This document shows, piece by piece, positions 8,880-15,842 of a stretch of 52,774 nucleotides of DNA. The DNA is from Mycobacterium sp. (GTDB taxonomy: Bacteria; Actinomycetota; Actinomycetes; Mycobacteriales; Mycobacteriaceae). How positions within the stretch are numbered: the stretch's first letter is position 1; each line of letters starts with the position of its first letter. The position numbers and the translations under genes are program-made. The DNA is taken from contig JACPVR010000025.1 of NCBI GenBank assembly GCA_016197405.1, positions 1-52,774 of the forward strand, given 5' to 3'. Under the pieces are notes generated by a model. That model was not told the DNA's origin and made no database searches. It worked only from the letters and a program-made list of their open reading frames with translations.

Positions 8880-9685
8880 GCACAGTCACCAGCGTGACCA
8901 CCACCTTGCGCCGCCGCCGCGGCCTGACCGAGGAAGCCGCCGTAGCGGCGGTCGACCAGGCCTGCCGGAGGCTCCGGCTCCCGACCATGCGGGCCCTGCT
9001 TGGCGACGCGGTCGCGGCGGCGAACAAGGACCAGTTGACCTACACCGGATTCCTCGCCGAGCTGCTCCTGGCCGAGTGCGACGACCGCGACCGTCGGTCC
9101 ACCATCCGGCGCGTGAACGGCGCCGGGTTCCCGCGGAGCAAGTTCCTCGCGGACTTCGACTTCGACGCCAACTCGAACATCAACCCCGCCACCATCCACC
9201 ATTTGGCGACCGGCGAGTGGGTGCGGAAGGGCCAGCCGCTGTGCCTGATCGGGGATTCCGGCACCGGCAAGTCTCACCTGCTCATCGGCATGGGGACCGC
9301 AGCCGCGGAAAAGGGATTCCGGGTAAAGTACACCCTCGCCACGAGGCTGGTGAACGAGCTTGTAGAAGCAGCCGATGAGAAGCAGTTGGCCCGCACGATC
9401 GCTCGTTACGGCCGCGTCGACCTGCTCTGCATTGACGAGCTCGGCTACATGGAACTGGACCGCCGCGGCGCCGAACTCCTCTTCCAGGTCCTCACCGAGC
9501 GAGAGGAGAAGAACAGCGTGGCAATCGCGTCCAACGAGGGCTTCGCCGGCTGGACCAAGACCTTCACGGACCCGCGCCTGTGCGCGGCCATCGTCGACCG
9601 CCTCACCTTCGGCGGCAACATCATCGAAACTGGTACCGACTCCTACCGGCTGGCGTCGACCCGGTCAGGGAACGCGTCGCGGTGA
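8876..9685 (+). CDS. istB: IS21-family helper ATPase IstB
   Basis: AAA+ ATPase of the DnaC/IstB family that assembles on target DNA and recruits IstA. 269 aa. Walker A is LIGDSGTGKSHLL near residue 127, Walker B is LLCIDELGYMELD near 185, and a sensor-like TDPRLCAAIVDRLTFGG follows. It starts four bases inside istA. It is complete, and with istA this makes an intact transposition pair. It runs convergently with the ccdA-like gene, 48 bases away, with no obvious terminator between them. Confidence 0.95.
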   Translation: MSTVTSVTTTLRRRRGLTEEAAVAAVDQACRRLRLPTMRALLGDAVAAANKDQLTYTGFLAELLLAECDDRDRRSTIRRVNGAGFPRSKFLADFDFDANSNINPATIHHLATGEWVRKGQPLCLIGDSGTGKSHLLIGMGTAAAEKGFRVKYTLATRLVNELVEAADEKQLARTIARYGRVDLLCIDELGYMELDRRGAELLFQVLTEREEKNSVAIASNEGFAGWTKTFTDPRLCAAIVDRLTFGGNIIETGTDSYRLASTRSGNASR

Positions 9686-9733
9686 CGCAATCAACCGAGC
9701 CTGTTTCGTGCGCACGCCGCACCCGGTGGGCTG

Positions 9734-10612
9734 TCACTGCGTGCTGTCCCGCGTGGTCATCGGGCGCCCCCGAAGGATCCGGCGGCGTCGCTGGAGAACC
9801 CCGAGCGCCAGCACTACCAGCGCAGACGCGGCAGCGAGCGCGCCGATGAGTGTCGCCCGTGTCTGGATCCAGCTGGAGACCACCGCGGAGACGTCAGTGA
9901 GTCCGCCACCACGGCCCGCGGCGACCGGGGCGTCGCTGGTGGCCGCCGGGTACCAGTACCAGGCCAGATAGGCGCCGGTGAGCAGCAGGACGACAGCGGT
10001 GACCCGTGGGCCATGGCGGGCCAATCGCGCGACGTGGCGGGTGAGTCCGCTGCCTGCCGCGGCGGTGGCCAGGGCGAGCAGCAGCAGGACGGTCGCCGAG
10101 CCAGCAGCGTAGACACCGAAGACGAGCAGGAGCCCGGCATAGCTGTAGGTGGCCTGCGCCTGCGCGATGACCGCGAGGATCACCCCGAACGTGCACGACA
10201 GCGAAGCCAGCGCGTAGCCGACCCCAAACGCAGCCATCCGGGCAGTGGGTGGGAGTCCCGCGGCTGCCCGGCCGGGGATCCGAGGCACCCGCACCGAGAC
10301 CGAGCGTCCGGCTAGCATCCACAGGCCGAGAACCACCAGCAGGATGCCGACGGCCAGGCCAAGCGACGGCGCGGCGCGAATCAGCCCTCGGGCGCCGGCG
10401 CTGACTACCAGGCCAGCTGCCGCGAGGGTGCCGGCGAACCCCACCGCCAACACGAGACCGGCCCGCAGCGCCCGCAGCAGCCGCACCGGGACCGTTGAGG
10501 CATCGGTGTCGCCGAGGGTGTGGGTGATCCAGGCCGGGAGTAGCGCGAACCCGCACGGGTTCACGGGCGCGACCATGCCGGCCGCGAAGGCGAGGGTGAG
10601 CAGTCCGCCCAT
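9734..10612 (-). CDS. CcdA/DsbD-type transmembrane thiol electron carrier of the mercury operon
   Basis: 292 aa with about six hydrophobic segments and the two conserved membrane cysteines of CcdA-like proteins: NPCGF in the first helix (near residue 19) and LSCTFG in the fourth (near 140). CcdA proteins pass reducing equivalents from cytoplasmic thioredoxin to an extracytoplasmic CxxC partner; the partner here is presumably the adjacent thioredoxin-like lipoprotein. It is the last gene of the merA-merB-merT-like-trx-ccdA operon and its Shine-Dalgarno lies in the end of the previous gene. An equivalent gene sits in the second module at 36432. Unlike that copy, its C-terminus lacks a CC pair. 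The link to mercury is inferred from context. Confidence 0.85.
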   Translation of the reverse strand: MGGLLTLAFAAGMVAPVNPCGFALLPAWITHTLGDTDASTVPVRLLRALRAGLVLAVGFAGTLAAAGLVVSAGARGLIRAAPSLGLAVGILLVVLGLWMLAGRSVSVRVPRIPGRAAAGLPPTARMAAFGVGYALASLSCTFGVILAVIAQAQATYSYAGLLLVFGVYAAGSATVLLLLALATAAAGSGLTRHVARLARHGPRVTAVVLLLTGAYLAWYWYPAATSDAPVAAGRGGGLTDVSAVVSSWIQTRATLIGALAAASALVVLALGVLQRRRRILRGRPMTTRDSTQ

Positions 10613-10615
10613 GGG

Positions 10616-11140
10616 TCAGGCTCCGGCCTTTGCCAGTTCGGCGGTGATCGTCGCGGCGTCGGGGTCGGTGGCGCGGAAGGTCACCGTGCCGTCGGCGTCG
10701 ACGACGATCAGGGTGGACAGAGCGGCCACCTCGAATCGCCGGGAGAGTGCCGCGCCATCGTCGATTGCGGCCGGTACGTGTTCGGCGTCGACGGACTCCA
10801 TGAAGTCGCCGATCAGGGCCTTGGATTCGCCGGGGTCCATGTCGACGGCGAGGAAGCTTGCCACGGTGCCGGCGTTCTCGGCGGTGGTGGCGGCCTCGCC
10901 GAGGGACCGGACGCCGTTGACGCATTCGCCGCACCCGACGGAGAAGAAGAACACCGCGGTGGGCTTCCCGTTGGCGGGCAGGCTGATCTGCTGGCCATCG
11001 ACGCTGGTCACGGTGGCGGGTGAACCGGAACCGGCGGTCGCGGGGTCGGCACTGTTGCCGCAGGCGGTCAGGGTCAGCGATCCGGCGGCGAGTACGGCGG
11101 CGATCGAGAGCGCGGCGTGGTGGCGGCGGGTGATTCTCAT
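10616..11140 (-). CDS. Thioredoxin-fold lipoprotein with CxxC motif
   Basis: 174 aa from the ATG at 11140. The N-terminal signal ends in a lipobox (LTLTAC), so the mature protein should be anchored on the outer face of the membrane. The thioredoxin-like core has FFFSVGCGECVNG, giving a CGEC redox pair, and a later TLIVVDADGTVTFR strand typical of the fold. It overlaps the preceding small membrane gene by an ATGA and is followed by ccdA, so I infer a pair in which the CcdA-like protein keeps this CxxC reduced. It could hand Hg(II) to the membrane transporter in place of MerP, which is absent; that role is inference. Confidence 0.85.
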   Translation of the reverse strand: MRITRRHHAALSIAAVLAAGSLTLTACGNSADPATAGSGSPATVTSVDGQQISLPANGKPTAVFFFSVGCGECVNGVRSLGEAATTAENAGTVASFLAVDMDPGESKALIGDFMESVDAEHVPAAIDDGAALSRRFEVAALSTLIVVDADGTVTFRATDPDAATITAELAKAGA

Positions 11141-11430
11141 CGGTTCTGCTCGTCCTTCGGGTCGACGTTTTCGTTGGTGGGCATGGGCGGGCAGCAGCCG
11201 TGGCCGGCGGTGCCGCCGCCGCGGCGGGAGATGGCAATCAGCGCGAGGATCGCCAGGGCGATCCCGGCGCCGATGACCCACGGGTTGCGGAGGAACGCGC
11301 CGATACCGGCGATCGCGCCACCGGCGATGAGGATGGGGAGCAAGGCGCAACAGGCGACCATGAGCAGCGCGGCGCCGGCTCCGAGGAGCAGGCCGCTGCC
11401 TCCCGGGCGATCGTCGTGGTTGGACATCAT
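11137..11430 (-). CDS. Small MerT/MerF-like mercury membrane protein
   Basis: About 97 aa from the ATG at 11430; ATGs at 11442 and 11427 are alternatives, and the GAAGGGA Shine-Dalgarno suits 11430 better than 11442. Two hydrophobic helices are visible. The first carries a vicinal cysteine pair (MVACCALLPILIAGG), and a second pair lies in the cytoplasmic tail (HGCCPP). This is the layout of the two-helix MerF and the core of MerT, which pass Hg(II) across the membrane between cysteine pairs. The stop overlaps the thioredoxin-like gene. A clear relative lies in the second module at 35524. Assignment rests on the cysteine pattern and operon context rather than full-length similarity. Confidence 0.75.
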   Translation of the reverse strand: MMSNHDDRPGGSGLLLGAGAALLMVACCALLPILIAGGAIAGIGAFLRNPWVIGAGIALAILALIAISRRGGGTAGHGCCPPMPTNENVDPKDEQNR

Positions 11431-11461
11431 CGGTGTTCTCATTCCCTTCAGTGGGTATGGG

Positions 11462-12121
11462 TCAGCAGCAGCTGTGGCTGTCGTCGGCCGCGGCGGGCGC
11501 CTGGAGGCGGTTGAGCAGGCCGGTGGCGAGGGCGGCCCCGATCCGGCACGCCTCGGCCACCGGGACCACCTCCGCGCCGGGGTGCTCGGCCAGCCAGCCC
11601 GCGGCGTCCTCGGGGGAGGTGAAGTAGTGCACCTGGTTGCAGAAGGAGGAACGGATCGAGGTGATCTGCTCCGGGTTCACCAGCGACACCACCGCGGTGG
11701 GCGGATCGACGCTGGTTGCACCTTCTGTGGGGTCGACGTTGACCCGAACCGGCTCGCCGCTGACCGGGGAGGCCGACTCCACCTTTGCCGGGCGGTCCAG
11801 CAGGGCGGGGAAGATCAGCGTGTCCAGCGCACACCAGGTGTAGAGCTCCTCACCGGCCACGGTGAACCGGTGCGGGGTGGGGCGCAGGGTGAGGCCCTGG
11901 CCGATGATCCGGCCCTGATCGTCGTACTCGGTGTCCGGCACCGCCGCGAGACCGCGCCGTACGTCATCGAGGGTGCGGCTCGCAGCCGCGGCGAGTTGCT
12001 CGACGGTGACGGGGTCGCCGTCGACGAGCAGCCGCAGCAGCGGGATCAGCAGGCCGGCGTCAAGGCCGGTCTCCTCGGGTCGGGTGAGTCGTTGGGGCAG
12101 TTGGGTGCTGAGGTCCGACAT
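11462..12121 (-). CDS. merB: Alkylmercury (organomercurial) lyase MerB
   Basis: Cleaves the carbon-mercury bond of organomercurials, releasing Hg(II) for MerA. 219 aa, the usual length. The catalytic set is visible: WCALDTL (first Cys and the Asp three residues later) and SFCNQVHYF (second Cys). The N-terminal winged-helix-like region (LTVEQLAAAASRTLDDV type) is also present. The protein ends in SHSCC, an extra terminal cysteine pair that could pass Hg(II) on. It has a strong Shine-Dalgarno (AAGGAGG) upstream and follows merA by 37 bases in the same operon. Confidence 0.96.
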   Translation of the reverse strand: MSDLSTQLPQRLTRPEETGLDAGLLIPLLRLLVDGDPVTVEQLAAAASRTLDDVRRGLAAVPDTEYDDQGRIIGQGLTLRPTPHRFTVAGEELYTWCALDTLIFPALLDRPAKVESASPVSGEPVRVNVDPTEGATSVDPPTAVVSLVNPEQITSIRSSFCNQVHYFTSPEDAAGWLAEHPGAEVVPVAEACRIGAALATGLLNRLQAPAAADDSHSCC

Positions 12122-12158
12122 CGCGGATGCCTCCTTCGTTGAGTGGGGTGGGTGCGGG

Positions 12159-13583
12159 TCAGGCGCAGCAGGAGAGCTTGGAGACGTCGGTGGTGAAGGC
12201 CTTCGCGACGATCCGGATGCCCTCGGTCATGGTCAGGTAAGGCGCCCAGGCGTCGGCGACCTCGGCGATGGTCTTGCCGATGATGTGGACGCCCGCGGCG
12301 GCCAGTTCGCCGGCGTCCTTGGCGACCGCGGTCAGGCCGAGGATCTCGCCGGTGTCGGCGTTGGCGACCATCTTGATGAAGCCGCGGGTGTCCCGGTTGA
12401 CCAGCGTTCGCGGCACGTATTCCAGCGGGAGCACCCGGCAGTCGCAGCGGATCCCGGCCGCGAGGACTTGGGCCTCAGTCATCCCGACTGCGCCGATCGC
12501 GGGACTGGTGAACGTGACCCGGGGCAGCCGCATGTAGTCCACCGACCGCTCGGCGTCGGTGAAGGCGTTCTCGGCGACCACGGTGCCGTGGTGGGCGGCG
12601 ACATAGACGAACTCGGGGTGCCCGGTCACGTCACCGGCCGCCCAGATCCGCGGGTTGGAGGACTGCAGCTGGTCGGTGACCACGATCTCGCCGACCTCGC
12701 CAGTCTTCACCTCGACCGCGTCGAGGTTGAGCCCGTCGGTCACCGGTCGGCGGCCGAGAGCGACCAGAACCTCGTCGGCGCGGAACTCCTGCGCGCCACC
12801 GGAGACGTCCGCGGTCACCACCACCTGGCCGGTGGCGGCGTCGCGGGTCACGCGGGTCGGGACCGCTCGGCGGACCACCCGGATGCCCTCATCGGCGAAG
12901 ACCTCCTGCAGCGCCTTGGAGACCTCCGACTCCTCCTTCGACGCGAGCCGGGACCGAACCAGCAGGGTCACCGTCGACCCGAGCCGGGCGAACAGCTGCG
13001 CCTGCTCCAGGGCCACGTAGCCACCACCGAGCACCAGCAGCGAGTCGGGGACCTCGGTCAACTCCATCGCCGTAGTCGAGGTCAGGTACCCGGCCTCCTC
13101 CAACCCTTGGATCGGCGGGGCCCAGGGACGGGACCCGGTGGCCACCAGGTACTGCGCTGCCTCGATGGTCTCGACGCTGCCATCCGCCGCGGCGACCTCG
13201 AGCAGGGGCGAATCCGGAGTGCCGGCGAACGCGGCGTTGCCGCGGCGGACCTGCCAACCGTAGGAGTCGGCGACGTCGACGTACTTCTCACCCCGCAGGG
13301 CCTCGACGAGATCCTGCTTTCCGCCGATCAGGGCCGGCATGTCCACCGCGCCCGCGACGCTGGCGATGCCCGGGAACCGGGTCGGCGCGTCCGCGGCCAC
13401 GTGCCGGGCCTCCGCGGCTGCGATCAGTGCCTTCGACGGCACGCAGCCGGTGTTCACACACGTGCCGCCGAACGTGCCACGCTCGACCATCACCACCGAC
13501 TTGCCCAGAGAGGTCGCACGAATGGCCGCCGCGAACGCACCGCCGCCGGATCCGATGATCGCGAGGTCGTACCTGGTCTGCAT
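12159..13583 (-). CDS. merA: Mercuric reductase MerA (short form, no HMA domain)
   Basis: NADPH- and FAD-dependent flavoprotein that reduces Hg(II) to volatile Hg(0) in the cytoplasm. 474 aa. The N-terminal FAD-binding motif is IIGSGGGAFAAAIRA. The redox-active disulfide is GGTCVNTGCVPSK near residues 38-50, and the second nucleotide-binding loop is LVLGGGYVALEQAQL. The C-terminal SKLSCCA holds the vicinal pair that presents Hg(II) to the active site of the partner subunit. The N-terminal metal-binding (MerP-like) domain of many proteobacterial MerAs is absent. It is first in the operon, divergent from merR, with a GGGAGGA ribosome site. Confidence 0.97.
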   Translation of the reverse strand: MQTRYDLAIIGSGGGAFAAAIRATSLGKSVVMVERGTFGGTCVNTGCVPSKALIAAAEARHVAADAPTRFPGIASVAGAVDMPALIGGKQDLVEALRGEKYVDVADSYGWQVRRGNAAFAGTPDSPLLEVAAADGSVETIEAAQYLVATGSRPWAPPIQGLEEAGYLTSTTAMELTEVPDSLLVLGGGYVALEQAQLFARLGSTVTLLVRSRLASKEESEVSKALQEVFADEGIRVVRRAVPTRVTRDAATGQVVVTADVSGGAQEFRADEVLVALGRRPVTDGLNLDAVEVKTGEVGEIVVTDQLQSSNPRIWAAGDVTGHPEFVYVAAHHGTVVAENAFTDAERSVDYMRLPRVTFTSPAIGAVGMTEAQVLAAGIRCDCRVLPLEYVPRTLVNRDTRGFIKMVANADTGEILGLTAVAKDAGELAAAGVHIIGKTIAEVADAWAPYLTMTEGIRIVAKAFTTDVSKLSCCA

Positions 13584-13627
13584 CCCGATTCCTCCCAGAA
13601 CTGTTGGGAAACGCTCCTGATGCAGCG

Positions 13628-13660
13628 ATACTGGACCTTCCAGTAAAGGGGAAGGTCAAG
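13628..13660 (-). promoter_or_regulatory. MerR-controlled promoter/operator for the merA operon
   Basis: A perfect dyad GACCTTCC (13634-13641) / GGAAGGTC (13650-13657) with an 8-base centre lies in the merR-merA divergent gap. On the minus strand the dyad sits between a -35 TTGACC and a -10 CAGTAT about 20 bases apart. The over-long spacer is the hallmark of promoters that MerR activates by DNA distortion. Confidence 0.85.
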
Positions 13661-13688
13661 CGAGACCTGCGACACGATGGAGGCCGGG

Positions 13689-14078
13689 ATGCGGATCGGA
13701 GAACTCGCCGAGGCGGCAGGCACGACCACCAAGACTCTGCGGTTCTACGAAGAGCAAGGGCTGCTGCCCCCGGCCGAACGCACACCGGCCGGCTACCGCG
13801 ACTACACCCCCGACGCGGTCAGCCGGATCGACTTCGTCCACCGCGGCCAAGCGGCCGGGCTCACCCTCGCCCAGATCAAGCAGATCCTCGACATCCGCGA
13901 CCACGGCCAAGCTCCCTGCGGCCACGTACGTGACCTGCTGGACGCGCGCCTTGCCGACATCGACGCGCAGATCGCCGACCTCACAACACTTCGCGACAAC
14001 GTGGCTGCGCTCCGCGACGATGCAGCCCTCCCAGAGCCCGAAACCTGTAGCCCCGATCAGGTCTGCAGATACCTATAG
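13689..14078 (+). CDS. merR: Mercury-responsive regulator MerR
   Basis: 129 aa from ATG 13689 (MRIGELAEAAG, the normal family start, preceded by GAGGCCGGG); an upstream ATG at 13677 would add four residues. The N-terminal winged HTH is followed by a dimerisation helix. Cysteines at 77 (APCGHV), 120 (ETCSPD) and 126 (QVCRYL) match the spacing of the three MerR Hg(II) ligands. It is divergent from merA, with a classic MerR dyad between them, so it should repress and, with Hg(II), activate the five-gene operon and control itself. Confidence 0.93.
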   Translation: MRIGELAEAAGTTTKTLRFYEEQGLLPPAERTPAGYRDYTPDAVSRIDFVHRGQAAGLTLAQIKQILDIRDHGQAPCGHVRDLLDARLADIDAQIADLTTLRDNVAALRDDAALPEPETCSPDQVCRYL

Positions 14079-14132
14079 CCCTCGCCACTCGGCAGTGACC
14101 ACCGAGACCAAGGGCGTGATTAGCCGGTGCCA

Positions 14133-14185
14133 GGTGGGTCCCAGTCAGGCCGTCATCGTGGTCCCAGATCGGGTTGACACAGCCA
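14133..14185 (-). repeat. IS21-type right end with two inverted transposase-site repeats
   Basis: Read on the minus strand, the inner copy is TGACGGCCTGACTGGGACCC (14155 inward) and the outer copy runs from TGGCTGTGTCAACC at 14185 to GGGACC. Both match the left-end repeats in inverted orientation. They lie beyond merR, so the mercury genes are inside the element. Confidence 0.87.
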
Positions 14186-14191
14186 ATCCGG
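14186..14191. repeat. Target-site duplication ATCCGG, right copy
   Basis: Matches the six bases at 6997-7002. The right-hand copy joins directly to the remainder of the HNH gene. Confidence 0.85.
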
Positions 14192-14682
14192 AGTGCGACA
14201 TCGCTGAGGTGGCGCGGTTCTTCAGCCGTGTGGTCGCTGGGCCGGGTCGACAGGACTGCTGGCTGTGGACCGGCGCGATCGGCGACGACGGCTACGGCCG
14301 GTTCGCGATTCGTCGCGAAGGCATGCTGCGGATGGTGCGGCCGCCGCGGTATGCCCTCGCGGTGGCCGCTGGCGGGCGCGAGCTCGACGGTCATCTGCGG
14401 GCGCTACACGGGTGCGATGTGCCGATGTGTGTCCGGGTGATCACCGCGCTGGAGCTGCGTAGCGGGGTGCGCCCTCATGTGGTTGCCGGAACGCAGCAGG
14501 AGAACATGGCGAGGATGGCGCGGGCCCGGCGAGGTGGGGGGACGCCTGCGGTGATCGCGCGCCACGCGGGAGTTAAGGCGCGGCGGGAGCAGGCCTTGGC
14601 GCTGCGGGCGGCCGTGCGTTCCGGTTGGGATGGCGCGGCGGTGGAGGCTGCACTGCTGGGTGGCCAGCCGCGTCTGTGGTGA
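14192..14682 (+). pseudogene. HNH endonuclease gene, main part, 5' end displaced by the transposon
   Basis: This frame encodes an HNH_3-type domain: RFFSRVV, then DCWLWTGAIGDDGYGRF, ALHGCDVPMCVRV and VVAGTQQENMARM, the order seen in small phage- and plasmid-borne HNH nucleases. Its original first 13 codons are at 6966-7002. A GTG at 14158 inside the transposon's right end, or GTG at 14209, could still start translation and give a nearly complete protein, so activity may not be lost. The substrate is unknown. A strong hairpin follows the stop. Confidence 0.78.
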
Positions 14683-14718
14683 GACGGTGGTCGCGGACCT
14701 GGGTGTCGCGCCGCGACG

Positions 14719-14749
14719 GCCTGCGGGACCCGGGTGGAGTCCCGCAGGC
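14719..14749. terminator. Bidirectional hairpin between convergent genes
   Basis: Perfect 11-bp arms GCCTGCGGGAC / GTCCCGCAGGC with a 9-base loop, between the HNH gene and the 75-aa gene that converge here. There is no U-tract, as is common for actinobacterial terminators. Confidence 0.65.
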
Positions 14750-14765
14750 GGTGGCGCGGGGGTGG

Positions 14766-14993
14766 CTAGTGGTCGGCGGTGGCGGCGATGAAGGACTCGG
14801 CGTCGGTGAGGTAGTAGTCGGCGTGGCGAGTCTGGTCGGCAGTGGCGTCCCCTGCCAGCAGGACGGTGACGGCGTAGTCGCGTGCGGAGAGCGCGTACTG
14901 GCGGCGGCGGTGGGGGTCGTCGGCGGCGGCGACGGCGGCGTGGATGTCGGCGCGGGCGTAGGCCAGGACTGCGGTGGTGGTGGCGATGGTCAT
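14766..14993 (-). CDS. Small hypothetical protein, paralogue of the gene at 50076
   Basis: 75 aa with a good ribosome site (GGAGAACCACC before ATG). Function not recognised. It shares an arrangement with the 89-aa protein at 50076-50345: an ARADIHAAV / ARANLHAAV motif near the N-terminus, a QYALSARDYAV / SAHARTAWTFAM helix, a short acidic loop, then DAESFIAA / DEAAGHLAA. The two are probably plasmid paralogues. It is the third gene of the run that starts at the cytosine methyltransferase. Confidence 0.7.
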   Translation of the reverse strand: MTIATTTAVLAYARADIHAAVAAADDPHRRRQYALSARDYAVTVLLAGDATADQTRHADYYLTDAESFIAATADH

Positions 14994-15106
14994 GGTGGTT
15001 CTCCGTTCGTCGTTTCGCTAGTGGTGCGCCGGTCAGCGCTGGGGTGCGGTCAATCGGGTGAGGGTGGGCGGTCAACCCCGAAGAGGCGGCGGCGGGTGGC
15101 GCAGGG

Positions 15107-15148
15107 TTTTCGGCCCGCGAGCGGCAGCGAGCTTGGTAGGGCCGAAAA
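15107..15148. terminator. Hairpin downstream of the 174-aa gene
   Basis: Perfect 10-bp arms TTTTCGGCCC / GGGCCGAAAA around a 22-base loop, in the 254-bp gap 14994-15247. It probably ends or attenuates transcription of the leftward methyltransferase run. I see no gene in the rest of the gap. Confidence 0.5.
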
Positions 15149-15247
15149 GGTCACTCGGCCTGCGTAGGTCGGCGTCGGTGTGGGTTGACCGGTCGGGCCC
15201 CGGCCGATTAGGCTGCGCCCTCTGCTGACGGATTTGAAGGTGAGGGG

Positions 15248-15772
15248 CTACGGACGTGCCCGCCGCAGGCGGGCATCCGCGCCGTAGGCGCGCTGACGAG
15301 ACGTTCGGTCGCGCGAGGAGCTGCGGCCATCAAGAGGCGGGCGCGCCGTCGGCGGCGCGGCGAGGTGTGAGGCCGCGCCGAGGAGTGCACGTTCGGGCTG
15401 CGGCATCGGGTAGCCGGGCAGGGCGCTGAGGAACTTGAGGTAGGTGTGGGTCGTCTCGGACAGGCACGTGGTCCAGCCGATGAGGTCGGGTGTGGAGGTG
15501 ACCTCCAGCGAGGCCACGACGTGAGCGAGCAGGGCGCGTAGCGCGTCGGTGTCGTTGACCGGGGTGTGCGCGATATCGGCGGCATCGAGGAAGGCGGTCG
15601 CCAGCGTGGCGGCGGCGAGGCTTTCGGTGAGCAGGCCGGGGTCGGTCAGCAGCGTGGTGGCGATGAAGGTGGCGGTGCCTGGCGGGGGTGGTGTGTCGGC
15701 GAGTAGGTGGTTGGTCAGCCAGGCGCGGCGGGTGCGGGTGGAGGCGGCGGCGCGGTCCGGGTCGGCGTGCAT
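15248..15772 (-). CDS. Hypothetical protein in the methyltransferase operon
   Basis: 174 aa from ATG 15772 with AAAGGT upstream. Residues 1-135 look like a folded helical protein (WLTNHLLAD, ATFIATTLLTD, LRALLAHVVASLEV, TTHTYLKFLSALPGY). The last 40 residues are Arg/Pro-rich and of coding character unlike the rest, so the true C-terminus may have been altered by an indel. A GCCCGCC/GGCGGGC hairpin (15258-15274) overlaps the end of the frame. No family recognised. Confidence 0.55.
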   Translation of the reverse strand: MHADPDRAAASTRTRRAWLTNHLLADTPPPPGTATFIATTLLTDPGLLTESLAAATLATAFLDAADIAHTPVNDTDALRALLAHVVASLEVTSTPDLIGWTTCLSETTHTYLKFLSALPGYPMPQPERALLGAASHLAAPPTARPPLDGRSSSRDRTSRQRAYGADARLRRARP

Positions 15773-15795
15773 CGGTGGTGACCTTTCGAGGTGGG

Positions 15796-15839
15796 CGGTA
15801 GGGCCCGGCGGGTGGGGGGATGTCCGCCGGGCCCTACCG
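15796..15839. terminator. Very strong hairpin after the methyltransferase gene
   Basis: Perfect 16-bp arms (15796-15811 and 15824-15839, core GGTAGGGCCCGGCGG) with a 12-base loop, four bases after the methyltransferase stop and 23 bases before the next start. It should terminate or strongly attenuate transcription into the downstream genes. Confidence 0.75.
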
Positions 15840-15842
15840 GGC

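Larger units (their letters stand above)
7003..14185. mobile_element. IS21-family transposon carrying a mercury-resistance operon (7.2 kb)
   Basis: The ends are 26-bp imperfect inverted repeats starting TGGC and ending GCCA, 19 of 26 positions matching (TGGCGGTGACAGTC on the left, TGGCTGTGTCAACC read inward on the right). Further internal copies of the same motif sit at each end, as in IS21-type multiple transposase-binding sites. The flanks are a 6-bp direct duplication, and excision restores the interrupted HNH gene in frame. Unlike a plain IS21 element, about 4.5 kb of passenger genes (ccdA-like, thioredoxin-like, MerT/F-like, merB, merA, merR) lie between istB and the right end, so this is one unit that can move mercury resistance. 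Confidence 0.88.

Noticed and set aside
14070..14085. CTATAGCC near the merR stop as another dyad promoter site
   Set aside because: Only eight bases match, there is no CTACCA arm, and no gene starts nearby.
7009..14179. Alternative element ends at TGACAG / TTGACA
   Set aside because: These inner TG...CA ends give no matching flanks. Moving outward by six bases gives TGGC/GCCA ends, a perfect 6-bp duplication and an in-frame target gene.
15248..15300. CRISPR-like or repeat-array interpretation of the hairpin-rich region
   Set aside because: The palindromes are single and unequal with no regular spacers; they are better read as terminators at gene ends.
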